Shown piece by piece: positions 9,391 through 17,875 of a stretch of 64,000 bases of DNA. The stretch's first letter is position 1. Every line of letters starts with the position of its first letter. Both the position numbers and the translations under genes were made by a program. The notes beneath the pieces are model-generated. The model was not told the origin of the DNA and made no database searches. It saw only the letters and a program-made list of their open reading frames with translations. Location of the stretch: NCBI RefSeq assembly GCF_003201475.1, contig NZ_QJJK01000003.1, forward strand, positions 62,001 to 126,000. The letters run 5' to 3'. Origin of the DNA: Chelatococcus asaccharovorans (GTDB taxonomy: Bacteria > Pseudomonadota > Alphaproteobacteria > Rhizobiales > Beijerinckiaceae).

Positions 9391-10197
9391 CTACCGGCGC
9401 GTGACTTTAACGGGTGCGAAATTTTTGATGTGGCGCCATATCGCCGACCAGCATCCGGTCGGGGGGAGGTCTTCCTTAGCCTCAATTCCGTCCTCAATCT
9501 CAATCCCCGCTGCTCGCATGCGCTTAATCTCGTTTTCCCGCGCGCGTATAATCTCGGCTTCGCGCGCGCACCTGAGCTCGTTTTCTCGTGCACTTAAAAT
9601 CTTGGCCTCTCGCTCGCGTATATTCCTAGTATCTTTGAAGTATGTGGGATTGGATCGGAGGTCTACAGGGCCTCCCAGCTGGTCAGTGCCGTGCATGAAG
9701 TGAAACGTCTTGACGAACGCAGCGCCATATCCATTTATTTTGAGTTGCTTCTCAAAAGCTTCCGCATAGCTTAAATCTTCTGCTGTTTCATTAATGTGGT
9801 TTCTGTAAAGGTATATGAACCGGCACGTGCGCGGGAGCCTCTCGCCCATGAGGTGGTTGGCAAGGGCTTCTGCTCCCTTGTGCGTCTGTCGTACTGTTCC
9901 ATGTTTTTTGCGCGCCACGACGCCGATATTCTCCGTGAGAATGTAAAGCGTGCAATGCGGGGACAGCTTTTCTAGCTTGCCGGAAAAGGCGCGTCGGCCA
10001 GCCTTGAGAACGGTGTCGAGTTTCCCCAAGATTTCGATTTTCTCCGGGCCATGAATAATTTCACAATTCGGCCATCGATTACCCCACCGGTGCATGTTCC
10101 AGTATTGCGGGATCCGTTCTAAGAACGGACGAGACGCATATATATAGACGTAATGCTTGGACTCGAATGAGGCGGCGGAGGCGCGTGGGGAACGCAT
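9391..10197 (-). CDS. Unknown protein with charged helical repeat, paralogue of 8177-9319
   Basis: Unrecognised 268-residue protein. Residues about 15-170 resemble the neighbouring 380-residue protein (shared YIP/YIYASR, W-N-x-H-R, LYIL, RLP and NGY blocks). The His and Cys positions that might be catalytic in the neighbour are not kept, so if that is an enzyme this copy may be inactive. Residues about 190-225 form a highly charged helix built from an eight-residue period (ARENELRC, AREAEIIR, ARENEIKR), probably a coiled coil. The genes lie 71 bp apart on the same strand, are AT-rich compared with flanking DNA, and look like a duplicated pair. Function unknown. Confidence 0.7.
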   Translation of the reverse strand: MRSPRASAASFESKHYVYIYASRPFLERIPQYWNMHRWGNRWPNCEIIHGPEKIEILGKLDTVLKAGRRAFSGKLEKLSPHCTLYILTENIGVVARKKHGTVRQTHKGAEALANHLMGERLPRTCRFIYLYRNHINETAEDLSYAEAFEKQLKINGYGAAFVKTFHFMHGTDQLGGPVDLRSNPTYFKDTRNIREREAKILSARENELRCAREAEIIRARENEIKRMRAAGIEIEDGIEAKEDLPPTGCWSAIWRHIKNFAPVKVTRR

Positions 10198-10296
10198 AGG
10201 CGAAGCTCCGACAAAATCAGCAAAGTTCGCTGAGATTCTATCGTCGAATAACTTTCGCTTTCGAGGCAGGCTATGTCACAACAATGGTCCAGCCTG

Positions 10297-12189
10297 CTAT
10301 AATTGCGACGCTTCCAGCATCGCAGTCGCGTCCAGCCATTCGTCTTCGGTGCGCGCCAACGCTTCAGCGGCCTCACTGCGCATGCGCGCCAGCTCTGCGG
10401 CCTTTGCAGGATTGTCGCGAAAGGTCGCCGGATCGGCGAGGGCGGCGTCGACCTTGGCGATGGCGGTCGACAGCTTGGCAAGACGGGCGTCAAGCTCGCC
10501 GATACGCTTGCGCATGGCATTGAGCGACGGACGTGGTGCACCCGTGGGGCGCGACGGCGTGGAGAGCGTCGGCGCGGAGCCCCGCGTGCTGGCATCCCCT
10601 TCGCGCGCTGCGCTGCTGCCTGACTTGTCGAGGCCGAGCACGAGGCGGCGGTAGTCGTCCATGTCGCCGTCGTAGGATTTGACGGTGCCGTTGGCGACGA
10701 GCCACAGACGTTCGGCGCAAGCCTCGATCAGAAAGCGATCGTGGCTGATCAGGACCACCGCGCCGGTGTAGTCGTTGATCGCCTCGACGAGCGCCTGGCG
10801 GCTGTCGATGTCAAGGTGGTTCGTGGGCTCGTCGAGGATCAGAAGATGGGCGCCGCCGAAAGCCGCGAGCCCCATGAGAAGCCGCGCCTTCTCGCCGCCG
10901 GAGAGCTTTTCCACGGGCGTCTCGGCCTTTGCGCCGGAAAAGCCGAACTGGGCGGCGCGCGCCCTTTGCCTGGCCGGGGGCGCATCCGGCATGAGCGCGG
11001 CGACATGCTGCAGCGGCGTTTCCGCCAGGCCGAGCTCGTCGAGCTGGTGTTGCGCGAAATAGGCGGTCTTGAGCTTCGGCGAATGGATCACCTGGCCCTT
11101 CATCGGCGCAAGCCGCCCGGACAGAAGCTTGGCGAAGGTCGACTTGCCGTTGCCGTTCGAGCCGAGCAGCGCGATCCGATCGTCCGGCAGGAGGGTGAGG
11201 TTGAGGCGGTCGAGCACCATGCGGTCGCCGTAGCCGACGCCCACGCCCTCGATGGAGATGAGAGGGGGCGAGAGCGGCCGGTCCGGCCCCTGCAGATGGA
11301 ACGGCAGCACCTCCTCGCCGGCGACGGCGGCGATCGGCTCCATCTTCTCCAGCCGCTTGAGGCGCGATTGCGCCTGGCGGGCCTTCGAGGCCTTGGCGCG
11401 GAAGCGCTCGACGAAGGCGCTCAGATGCTTGCGCTCGGCCTCCTGTTTCATGCGCGCCTTGGATTGCAGCGCCTGCTTCTCCCGGCGCTGGCGGTCGAAG
11501 GAGGTATAGCCGCCGCGGTAGATGGTGAGCTTGCCCTGGTCGAGATGCAGGATGTGGTCGACGGCGGTGTCGAGCAGATCGCGGTCGTGGCTGATGACAA
11601 GGACGGTGTGCGGATAGCGCCCGAGATAGTCGTAGAGCCAGAGCGTACCTTCGAGGTCGAGATAGTTCGTCGGCTCATCGAGGAGCAGCAGGTCAGGCTC
11701 CGTGAAGAGCACGGCGGCGAGCGCCACGCGCATGCGCCAGCCGCCGGAGAAGGACGAGCATGGGCGCGCCTGCGCCTCGGCATCAAAGCCGAGGCCGTGC
11801 AGGATGGAGGCCGCGCGCGCCGGCGCCGAATGGGCGTCGATATCGACCAGGCGGATCTCGATGTCGGCGCGCCGCATGGGATCGGTCGTGGTCTCGGCCT
11901 CGGCCATCAGCGCGGCGCGTTCGGTGTCCGCTGCCAGCACGACATCGATCAGGGTCTCGGGACCGCCGGGCGCCTCCTGCGCCACCGCGCCGATACGCCA
12001 GTTCTTCGGGCGCGATATCGTGCCGCTCTCGCCGCCGATCTCCTCCTGGATCAGCCGGAACAGCGTCGTCTTGCCGGCGCCGTTGCGGCCAACGAGCCCA
12101 ACCCGCCCCCCGCTGGGGACGGTGACGGTCGCTCGATCGATCAGGAGGCGTGCCCCGAGCCGATAGGTCAGTTCGTTGATCTGCAGCAT
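10297..12189 (-). CDS. ABC-F family ATPase (Uup/YheS-like)
   Basis: Cytosolic twin-ATPase of the ABC-F family; characterised members act on the ribosome rather than in transport. The 630-residue product has Walker A GRNGAGKT (34-41), signature FSGGW (147-151) and LLLLDEPTN for domain one, then an Arg/Lys/Gln-rich interdomain linker (about 230-285), and a second domain with GSNGNGKS (343-350) and a second LSGGEKARL / LILDEPTN pair. A charged C-terminal coiled coil (about 560-625) is typical of the Uup/YheS branch. No membrane segments are seen. It appears to be transcribed alone. Confidence 0.92.
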   Translation of the reverse strand: MLQINELTYRLGARLLIDRATVTVPSGGRVGLVGRNGAGKTTLFRLIQEEIGGESGTISRPKNWRIGAVAQEAPGGPETLIDVVLAADTERAALMAEAETTTDPMRRADIEIRLVDIDAHSAPARAASILHGLGFDAEAQARPCSSFSGGWRMRVALAAVLFTEPDLLLLDEPTNYLDLEGTLWLYDYLGRYPHTVLVISHDRDLLDTAVDHILHLDQGKLTIYRGGYTSFDRQRREKQALQSKARMKQEAERKHLSAFVERFRAKASKARQAQSRLKRLEKMEPIAAVAGEEVLPFHLQGPDRPLSPPLISIEGVGVGYGDRMVLDRLNLTLLPDDRIALLGSNGNGKSTFAKLLSGRLAPMKGQVIHSPKLKTAYFAQHQLDELGLAETPLQHVAALMPDAPPARQRARAAQFGFSGAKAETPVEKLSGGEKARLLMGLAAFGGAHLLILDEPTNHLDIDSRQALVEAINDYTGAVVLISHDRFLIEACAERLWLVANGTVKSYDGDMDDYRRLVLGLDKSGSSAAREGDASTRGSAPTLSTPSRPTGAPRPSLNAMRKRIGELDARLAKLSTAIAKVDAALADPATFRDNPAKAAELARMRSEAAEALARTEDEWLDATAMLEASQL

Positions 12190-12781
12190 GGCAGTCTTGT
12201 GCCGTCTGCCGGCCTCGCCTGCAAGTCCCGTCTATCGCACGAGGCGTCACGGCCGGTCGTTTGCGCGTCAGGTCGTCCCGGTCTGCCTTGCCTTCGACAT
12301 AGTCCGGTCGCGATGCTGCCTTGGACAGAGTTGAGGACAGGGTGTTGAAAAGCTGTGGATAACATGTGATTCGATGACCATGCGTTTTGATGTCAGTTTG
12401 TTTTCCATTCCCGCCCTGACGATCGCGGTCTTGGGGCTTGTGATGGGCATAGTCCTGGTGGTCGGCGGCGCGGGTGCGATCACGCGCATCGACGCCGTGC
12501 GCGTGGATCAGCACGCCTGGTCTCCCGGCAAGGCGCTTGTCAGGGTTGCGACGCCGACCGTCTGAAGCGGCTGGACCCACGCGCTCTGGCCGATGAAGAT
12601 GCGAATGTCGGGAATGGCGACGCGCCTTCGCGGCAAAAAGTGCGCCGTGCATACGAAGATCTGTTGCTTTCAACGCTCATCCGATGGCACTTGCCTGATG
12701 GCTTCGTGATGTGAGGCCAAAGCCGCTTGACCCCGTTCCCTCAGGTCCGGACGATGCGGACGGAAGGTGAGAATCGGGGCG
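12190..12781. other. Intergenic region holding only a possible small membrane-protein gene
   Basis: This 592-bp gap separates the divergent ABC-F gene and the CRP-like regulator. Both need promoters here. The only coding candidate I can support is a 63-codon hydrophobic ORF at 12374-12565. Other frames give arginine-rich shadow translations only. Confidence 0.45.
12374..12565 (+). CDS. Small putative membrane protein
   Basis: Unrecognised 63-residue ORF. After eight polar residues it has a long hydrophobic helix (about residues 10-37, FSIPALTIAVLGLVMGIVLV...) and then a short polar tail containing VDQHAWSPGKALVRV. A single-span small membrane protein is plausible. No good Shine-Dalgarno sequence precedes the ATG at 12374, and an overlapping reverse frame is also open, so the call rests only on the protein-like hydrophobicity pattern. 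Confidence 0.4.
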   Translation: MTMRFDVSLFSIPALTIAVLGLVMGIVLVVGGAGAITRIDAVRVDQHAWSPGKALVRVATPTV

Positions 12782-13468
12782 ATGTTGCAGCTGACGCGTG
12801 TTCCGTTCTTCAAGGACGCGGATTTGGATCTCGGTTCCTTCGAGCCGCGCTGTAACTGGCGCCGTTTCGATACCGACGAGATCCTTGTGGATTTCGAGGA
12901 TATTTCCACCGACGTGTATTTCATCGTCTCCGGCGAGGTGCGCGTGCTCGTCCGCAGCCAGTCCGGCAAGGAGGTCATCCTCGGCGAGATGCGCGTGGGC
13001 GAATTGTTCGGTGAACTCGCCGCCATCGATGGGGTCAAGCGCTCGGCCAATGTGACGGCCCTGACGCGCGGCGAAGTCTGCATCATGCCGGCCGTGGTGT
13101 TCCGCGAGATCGTTTTTGCCTCGCCGATCGTCGCCGAGCGGCTGCTCAAACTGCTGGCCGGCCGCGTGCGGGAGCTCAATGCCCGCATCATGGAGCATAC
13201 GGTGCTCGATCTCCGGCACCGCCTCTATGCCGAATTGCTACGCCTGTCAGTGCCGCGCGCCGGCCACCCCGGCGAGCGGGTGGTGACGCCGCCGCCCTTC
13301 CACCACGTCATTGCGGCCCGCATAGGCTGCCGGCGCGAGCAGGTGACGCGGGAATTCAGCGCACTGTCGGCCGAAGGGCTCGTGGAACGCACGCGCGGCG
13401 CGCTCGTCATCAAACAGCCTGAGGTGCTGGATGCGCGCGTCAAGGAAGCCTTGCGCGACGACAAGTAG
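12782..13468 (+). CDS. CRP/FNR-family transcription regulator
   Basis: 228-residue regulator with an N-terminal cyclic-nucleotide-binding-type beta-barrel (about 5-125, including VYFIVSGEVRVLV and GELFGELAAIDG), a dimer helix (about 125-155) and a C-terminal winged helix (about 165-220, HHVIAARIGCRREQVTREF). The cNMP-binding phosphate cassette is only approximate and there is no N-terminal Cys cluster for an FNR iron-sulphur centre, so the ligand is unknown. The start at ATG 12782 is favoured by AGGTGAG ten bases upstream; a GTG at 12767 is also possible. Neighbours give no clear target. Confidence 0.85.
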   Translation: MLQLTRVPFFKDADLDLGSFEPRCNWRRFDTDEILVDFEDISTDVYFIVSGEVRVLVRSQSGKEVILGEMRVGELFGELAAIDGVKRSANVTALTRGEVCIMPAVVFREIVFASPIVAERLLKLLAGRVRELNARIMEHTVLDLRHRLYAELLRLSVPRAGHPGERVVTPPPFHHVIAARIGCRREQVTREFSALSAEGLVERTRGALVIKQPEVLDARVKEALRDDK

Positions 13469-13487
13469 GCGCCAGCGGGATGCCGCG

Positions 13488-13546
13488 TTTCAAGGATCCT
13501 GCATTCCAAGAGGCCTGCTTTCAAGGATCCTGCTTCCAGGAGGCCT
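13488..13546 (+). repeat. 31-bp tandem duplication spanning the TetR gene 3' end
   Basis: Two imperfect copies lie head to tail (13488-13518 and 13519-13546), sharing TTTCAAGGATCCTGC and CCA(A/G)GAGGCCT. The second copy contains the last codons and stop codon of the TetR gene, so the duplication copied a gene terminus. Confidence 0.8.
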
Positions 13547-14228
13547 TTGGTCCGTAGGCGGCGAAGAACACGCGGACCGCGCTTGCGACGGTCACCTCGA
13601 TATCTTCGGGGGAGGGCCGCTCGTTGACGCCAAACAGCGGCCCTTTCGTCAGGCTGCCCTGGATCAGGCCCATGAACTGCGCGGCGGCGAGATCGGTATC
13701 CTCGATCAGGAGACGCCCGGCCGCACGCTGGGCCGCGAGATAGGTTGAAAGCCGTTTCACACCATAGCAGGGGCCGGCCTCGAAGAAGGCCCGTCCGAGG
13801 GCTGGAAATTTCTCCGCCGCGCCGATGACCATGCGCAGCAACGAAACATGGTCCGGTTGAATCATCATGCTGATGAAGCTCGTGGCCAGCCGCGTCAACA
13901 CGCCCCGCACATCGGGTTCGTCCTGGTCGAGGTCGAACAGGCGCTCCGCCGCATCGCGGCGGTCGACATCGATCAAGGCGCGGAACAGCGCCTCCTTGCT
14001 GTCGAAATAGACGTAAAGCGTGCCTTTTGAGACGCTCGCCGCTTTCGCGATGTCGCCCATGCTGGCCCCGTCGAAACCGTGGGCACGGAAAACGTGCCGC
14101 GCGCCATTCAGAATGTCGCGGCGTTTCGAGCTATCCTGTGCGGCGTCCTCGCGCTTGGATGCGAGGGTGAGGGGGTCCATTGGCTCCATCCCGATGGTTC
14201 GCTGATACGCATGAACGCGTCGCCACAT
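13521..14228 (-). CDS. TetR-family repressor of the adjacent efflux genes
   Basis: TetR-type repressor, 235 residues from 14228. The HTH lies at about residues 38-85 (ILNGARHVFRAHGFDGASMGDIAKAASVSKGTLYVYFDSKEALF); the C-terminal part is the ligand-binding helical domain, with a TetR_C-type region. The gene is divergent from an HlyD/MFS efflux pair, with two strong palindromes between them, the classic local-repressor layout. Internal ATGs at 14189 and 14180 (the latter with GGATGGAG ahead) are alternative starts and would remove non-conserved residues. Confidence 0.88.
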   Translation of the reverse strand: MWRRVHAYQRTIGMEPMDPLTLASKREDAAQDSSKRRDILNGARHVFRAHGFDGASMGDIAKAASVSKGTLYVYFDSKEALFRALIDVDRRDAAERLFDLDQDEPDVRGVLTRLATSFISMMIQPDHVSLLRMVIGAAEKFPALGRAFFEAGPCYGVKRLSTYLAAQRAAGRLLIEDTDLAAAQFMGLIQGSLTKGPLFGVNERPSPEDIEVTVASAVRVFFAAYGPKASWKQDP

Positions 14229-14309
14229 GATCTTTGCATCGCGCGCGATAGGCGTGGCAAGCGCGCTGGACGACTTTCCCGTGGCGTGCGGTGGCGCACA
14301 TGTCCGTCA

Positions 14310-14330
14310 TTGACCGAACCGTTCGGTCAA
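14310..14330 (+). promoter_or_regulatory. TetR-type operator 1
   Basis: Perfect 21-bp palindrome TTGACCGAAC-C-GTTCGGTCAA in the divergent promoter between the TetR gene and the efflux genes. Inferred binding site of the adjacent TetR repressor. Confidence 0.85.
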
Positions 14331-14348
14331 TCTATGTGGTTGTAGTGC

Positions 14349-14367
14349 TGACCGAACGGTTCGGTCA
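14349..14367 (+). promoter_or_regulatory. TetR-type operator 2
   Basis: Perfect 19-bp palindrome TGACCGAAC-G-GTTCGGTCA, the same sequence as operator 1 apart from the central base. The centres are 38 bp apart. It lies 45 bp upstream of the HlyD-family start, well placed to block efflux-gene transcription. Confidence 0.85.
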
Positions 14368-14411
14368 AGCATTCTGACAGATGGGCAAGTGCCGTGGATA
14401 GACGCCAGGAT

Positions 14412-15728
14412 ATGGCCGACGGGTCCGGTCTCATGGTCCACGAGGAACCGCGCGCAGGCGGTGGCGCGTCGGGGCAGGCGGAAAAGCCTGCCCGCGATGT
14501 GTCGCGCGCCGAGAAACCGCAAGAGCCGGGTGCTTTCCAGAACCCGGCCCAGGAAGCGCCGGCCGGGCCGGCTCCTGCTGGAAAGTCGGGGCACAAGCAC
14601 CATGGCGGCAAGCACCACGACAAGGATGCGCCGAAGAAGAAGAGCCGCATTCGCAAGCCCTTGCTGGCGGCGGTCGCCCTGATCGCACTCGCTGCAGGCG
14701 GCTACGAGGGCTATCACTGGTGGACGCTGGGCCGCTTCGAGATCGAGACCGACGACGCTTATGTGCATGTCGACATGACGATCCTCGCGGCCAAGGTTTC
14801 TGGCTACATCACCAGCGTTGACGTCACGGACAACCAATTCGTGCGCGAAGGCGCCATCATCGCGCGCATCGATGATGGCGACTATCGGCTCGCGGTCGAT
14901 GCGGCCAAGGGCAAGGTTGCCACCCAGCAGGCGGCCATCGCGCGCATCGCCGAGCAGATCAAGGCCGGACAGGCCTCTGTCGAGCAGGCCGAGGCGCAGA
15001 TCGACGCCGCACAGGCGGATGTGGATCGTGCCGAGCTCGAATTCGACCGCCAGCAGCAGCTCGCAAAAAGCAATTTCGCGAGCAAGCAGGCCCTCGACAA
15101 TGCCCGAGCCGACCGTGGTCGCACGCGCGCCAATCTGGCCAGCGCCAAGGCCGGGCTCGATTCCGCGACGGCCAATGTCGGCGTCCTCAACGCCCAGCGC
15201 GTCGAGGCCGAGCGCAGCCTCGACGAGGACAGGACGACCCTCGCCAAGGCTGAGCGCGATCTCTCCTTCACTGAAATCAAGGCGCCGGTGTCGGGCGTCA
15301 TCGGCAACCGCGCGGTGCAGGTCGGCAAGCTGGTGTCCGTTGGAGAGCGTCTCGCGGCGATCGTTCCACTGGATTCCGTTTATGTCGACGCGAACTACAA
15401 GGAAACGCAGCTCGGCCGCCTGAAGCCCGGCCAGCGCGTGGACATCACCGTCGATGCCTATCCCGGCCGGGTCTTCACCGGTGAGGTCGCGAGCATTTCA
15501 CCCGCATCGGGCGCGTTGTTCAGCCTGCTGCCGCCGGAAAACGCCACCGGCAATTTCACCAAGATCGTCCAGCGGGTGCCGGTTCGCATCCGTTTCTCGG
15601 CCGACGCCCTGAGCGACCATGTGTTGCGACCGGGTATGTCGGTCGTCGCCACAGTCGATACACGTCACGACGCCGACGCACCCCGGACGGCTGCCCTGAA
15701 GGCTCCCACCCGGTCGAGCGCAGAATAA
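14412..15728 (+). CDS. EmrA/HlyD-family membrane-fusion protein
   Basis: Periplasmic adaptor of a tripartite drug-efflux pump, about 438 residues. A Pro/Ala/His-rich cytosolic tail (1-75) precedes one membrane helix (about 82-102). Then come the biotinyl-lipoyl half motif (ETDDAYVHVDMTILAAKVSGYI), a long Gln/Ala-rich coiled-coil hairpin (about 150-270), the second lipoyl half (IKAPVSGVIGNRAVQVG) and a beta-barrel. ATG 14412 is chosen; GTG 14394 is also in frame. The MFS partner starts 11 bp downstream. No outer-membrane factor is encoded here. Confidence 0.9.
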   Translation: MADGSGLMVHEEPRAGGGASGQAEKPARDVSRAEKPQEPGAFQNPAQEAPAGPAPAGKSGHKHHGGKHHDKDAPKKKSRIRKPLLAAVALIALAAGGYEGYHWWTLGRFEIETDDAYVHVDMTILAAKVSGYITSVDVTDNQFVREGAIIARIDDGDYRLAVDAAKGKVATQQAAIARIAEQIKAGQASVEQAEAQIDAAQADVDRAELEFDRQQQLAKSNFASKQALDNARADRGRTRANLASAKAGLDSATANVGVLNAQRVEAERSLDEDRTTLAKAERDLSFTEIKAPVSGVIGNRAVQVGKLVSVGERLAAIVPLDSVYVDANYKETQLGRLKPGQRVDITVDAYPGRVFTGEVASISPASGALFSLLPPENATGNFTKIVQRVPVRIRFSADALSDHVLRPGMSVVATVDTRHDADAPRTAALKAPTRSSAE

Positions 15729-15739
15729 GGCATAGGCCT

Positions 15740-17326
15740 ATGAGCGCGATCGCCGCGGCCGGCCAGGAACGGCCGCCCCTTCTCATGCTGGGTATTCCGG
15801 CGCGCAAGTTCATCGCCTTCATCTTCATGGTGTTCGGGATGTTCATGGCCATCCTGGACATCCAGATCGTTTCGGCATCGCTGTCAGAGATCCAGGCGGG
15901 CCTCGCGGCGAGCTCCGACGAGATTTCCTGGGTGCAGACGAGCTATCTGATCGCCGAAGTGATCATGATCCCGCTGTCGGGCTTCCTGTCGCGCGCGCTG
16001 TCGACGCGGTGGCTGTTCGCCGCCTCCGCCGCCGGCTTCACCATCATGAGCTTCCTCTGCGCGACGGCATCGTCGATCAACGAGATGATCGTCTATCGCG
16101 CGCTGCAGGGTTTCATCGGCGGCGGCATGATCCCGACCGTCTTTGCGACAGCCTTCAGCGCCTTTCCCCGCAACAAGCAGGCGGTCGTCTCGCCGATCAT
16201 CGGGCTTGTCGCCACGCTGGCGCCGACCATCGGCCCGACCATCGGCGGCTATCTCACCGACCTCTTCTCCTGGCACTGGCTGTTTCTCGTCAATATCGTG
16301 CCGGGCGTGATCGTGGCGATTGCAACCTTCCTCCTGGTCGACTTCGACGAGCCCGACCTCAAGCTGCTCGACCGCTTCGACTGGTGGGGTCTCCTGTTCA
16401 TGGCCGGCTTTCTCGGCAGCCTCGAATATGTGCTGGAGGAAGGGCCGACCAACGACTGGTTCGACGATGAACTCATCGTCCTGTTCACCCTTCTCGCGGC
16501 GGCGTCCTGCGTTGCTTTTTTCGCGCGCGTGCTCCTGGCGAAGATGCCGGTTGTCGATATCCGCGCCTTCCGGGACCGGAATTTCGCCACAGGATCGGCC
16601 TTCAGCTTCGTGATGGGCATCGGCCTCTATGGGCTGACCTATCTCTACCCGGTCTATCTCGGGCGCATCCGCGGCTATTCCGCCCTGATGATCGGCGAGA
16701 CGATGTTCGTCTCGGGGCTCGCCATGTTTTTCGCGGCCCCCCTTGCTGGCCGCCTGATGACCAGGCTCGACCCGCGCGCCATGATGGGGCTTGGCTTCGC
16801 CGGCTTCGCGCTGGGGACCTGGCAGGTCACGAGCATCACGTCGGACTGGGATTTCTGGGAGCTCTTCGTGCCGCAGGTGCTGCGCGGCGTTTCGATGATG
16901 ATCTGCATGGTGCCGATCAGCAATGTCGCCTTGGGCACGCTGCCACCTCACGAAATCAAAAACGCCTCCGGTCTGTTCAATCTCACGCGCAATCTCGGCG
17001 GTGCGGTCGGACTGGCCTTGATCAACACGCTTCTGAACAATCGGCTCGACCTGCATCTGGTGAGGTTGCACGAACAGGTCGCCTGGGGGCGGACTGCGGC
17101 CGAGGAAACCCTCGCCAAGATCACGCAGGGGATGGCGCCGCTCGGCTCCAATGCCGAAATTGCCGCCATCAAGAAGCTTGCCGGCATCGTGCGCCAGCAG
17201 GCGACGGTCATGGCCTTCGCCGATGTGTTCTATGCCCTGACCTTCCTGTTCCTCGCCCTCGTGGTGATCCTGCCGCTGGTGAAGAAACCGCGCGCCGCCG
17301 CTGGGGGAGGCGGCGGGGGACATTGA
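15740..17326 (+). CDS. DHA2-family MFS drug efflux transporter (EmrB-like)
   Basis: Inner-membrane proton-driven exporter of the 14-helix DHA2 (EmrB/QacA) type, 528 residues. Visible features are a first helix with FMAILDIQIVSASL (motif D1-like), the motif-A-like loop after helix 2, GGGMIPTVFATAFSAFP, and the helix-5 motif C region LAPTIGPTIGGYL. The C-terminal tail is Gly/Lys-rich. It pairs with the upstream HlyD-type adaptor and is presumably repressed by the divergent TetR. The compounds exported cannot be read from the sequence. Confidence 0.92.
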   Translation: MSAIAAAGQERPPLLMLGIPARKFIAFIFMVFGMFMAILDIQIVSASLSEIQAGLAASSDEISWVQTSYLIAEVIMIPLSGFLSRALSTRWLFAASAAGFTIMSFLCATASSINEMIVYRALQGFIGGGMIPTVFATAFSAFPRNKQAVVSPIIGLVATLAPTIGPTIGGYLTDLFSWHWLFLVNIVPGVIVAIATFLLVDFDEPDLKLLDRFDWWGLLFMAGFLGSLEYVLEEGPTNDWFDDELIVLFTLLAAASCVAFFARVLLAKMPVVDIRAFRDRNFATGSAFSFVMGIGLYGLTYLYPVYLGRIRGYSALMIGETMFVSGLAMFFAAPLAGRLMTRLDPRAMMGLGFAGFALGTWQVTSITSDWDFWELFVPQVLRGVSMMICMVPISNVALGTLPPHEIKNASGLFNLTRNLGGAVGLALINTLLNNRLDLHLVRLHEQVAWGRTAAEETLAKITQGMAPLGSNAEIAAIKKLAGIVRQQATVMAFADVFYALTFLFLALVVILPLVKKPRAAAGGGGGGH

Positions 17327-17359
17327 CGGCCTGACCCGCCCCACCTGCCGCGCGCGCGT

Positions 17360-17785
17360 TCATTTTCCGCGATCAAGATCGGCAACGATCAGGCCGTCCG
17401 TACCCCCATCCGCGAGGGAGAGCAGCTGTTGGGCGACCGCGGCATGTCTTTGGTCCTTGAGATAGGCATCGCGCGCCGCAATACTGGCGAAATCGACGAT
17501 GAACAGGTGGTCATAGCCGCGCCCTAACGCCTCCGGGCTGCTGTTGGACCCTGTCCGAATGCGTGTGATGCCCGGGATCGTGTCTCGCAGCTCCTCCAAA
17601 GCCTTGAACACGCTTTCGATCTCGGGCTTCGCCACATCTGGTCGAAAGCGAACGAGGACCACATGCGCGACCCGCGCGGCGTGCGGTGACGATCTTGGTA
17701 TGACGTCCATAAAGAATAGAAAAAACGTTCCGACAGGTATGAAAATAATGAGGAACGCCGCGATAATATATTTAAAATAAACCAT
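17360..17785 (-). CDS. Membrane-anchored Dabb-domain protein
   Basis: 141-residue protein with an N-terminal membrane helix (about 5-27) and a stress-responsive dimeric alpha/beta-barrel (Dabb) domain at about 38-135: HVVLVRFRPDV, the central GITRIRTGSNSSPE segment and YDHLFIVDFASIAARDAYL are typical. Most Dabb proteins are soluble, so the N-terminal anchor is unusual; a start at the second Met (residue 27, MDVIPRSS) would give a soluble form. The upstream DNA is AT-rich, suggesting its own promoter. Biochemical role unknown. Confidence 0.75.
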   Translation of the reverse strand: MVYFKYIIAAFLIIFIPVGTFFLFFMDVIPRSSPHAARVAHVVLVRFRPDVAKPEIESVFKALEELRDTIPGITRIRTGSNSSPEALGRGYDHLFIVDFASIAARDAYLKDQRHAAVAQQLLSLADGGTDGLIVADLDRGK

Positions 17786-17875
17786 TGATTTCTTATCGTT
17801 GCTGGATAATTTTCAGTTCAACGATAGCATCAAGGCCGTGTCGTCGCGCTGTCTTTCAGGCATTGATTCTCTTGT

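Noticed and set aside
10741-12348. 535-residue plus-strand frame opposite the ABC-F gene
   Set aside because: Antisense shadow; the ABC-F product on the other strand has complete motifs.
15884-17344. 486-residue minus-strand frame opposite the MFS transporter
   Set aside because: His/Asp/Arg-rich shadow of the transporter's coding strand, without recognisable blocks.
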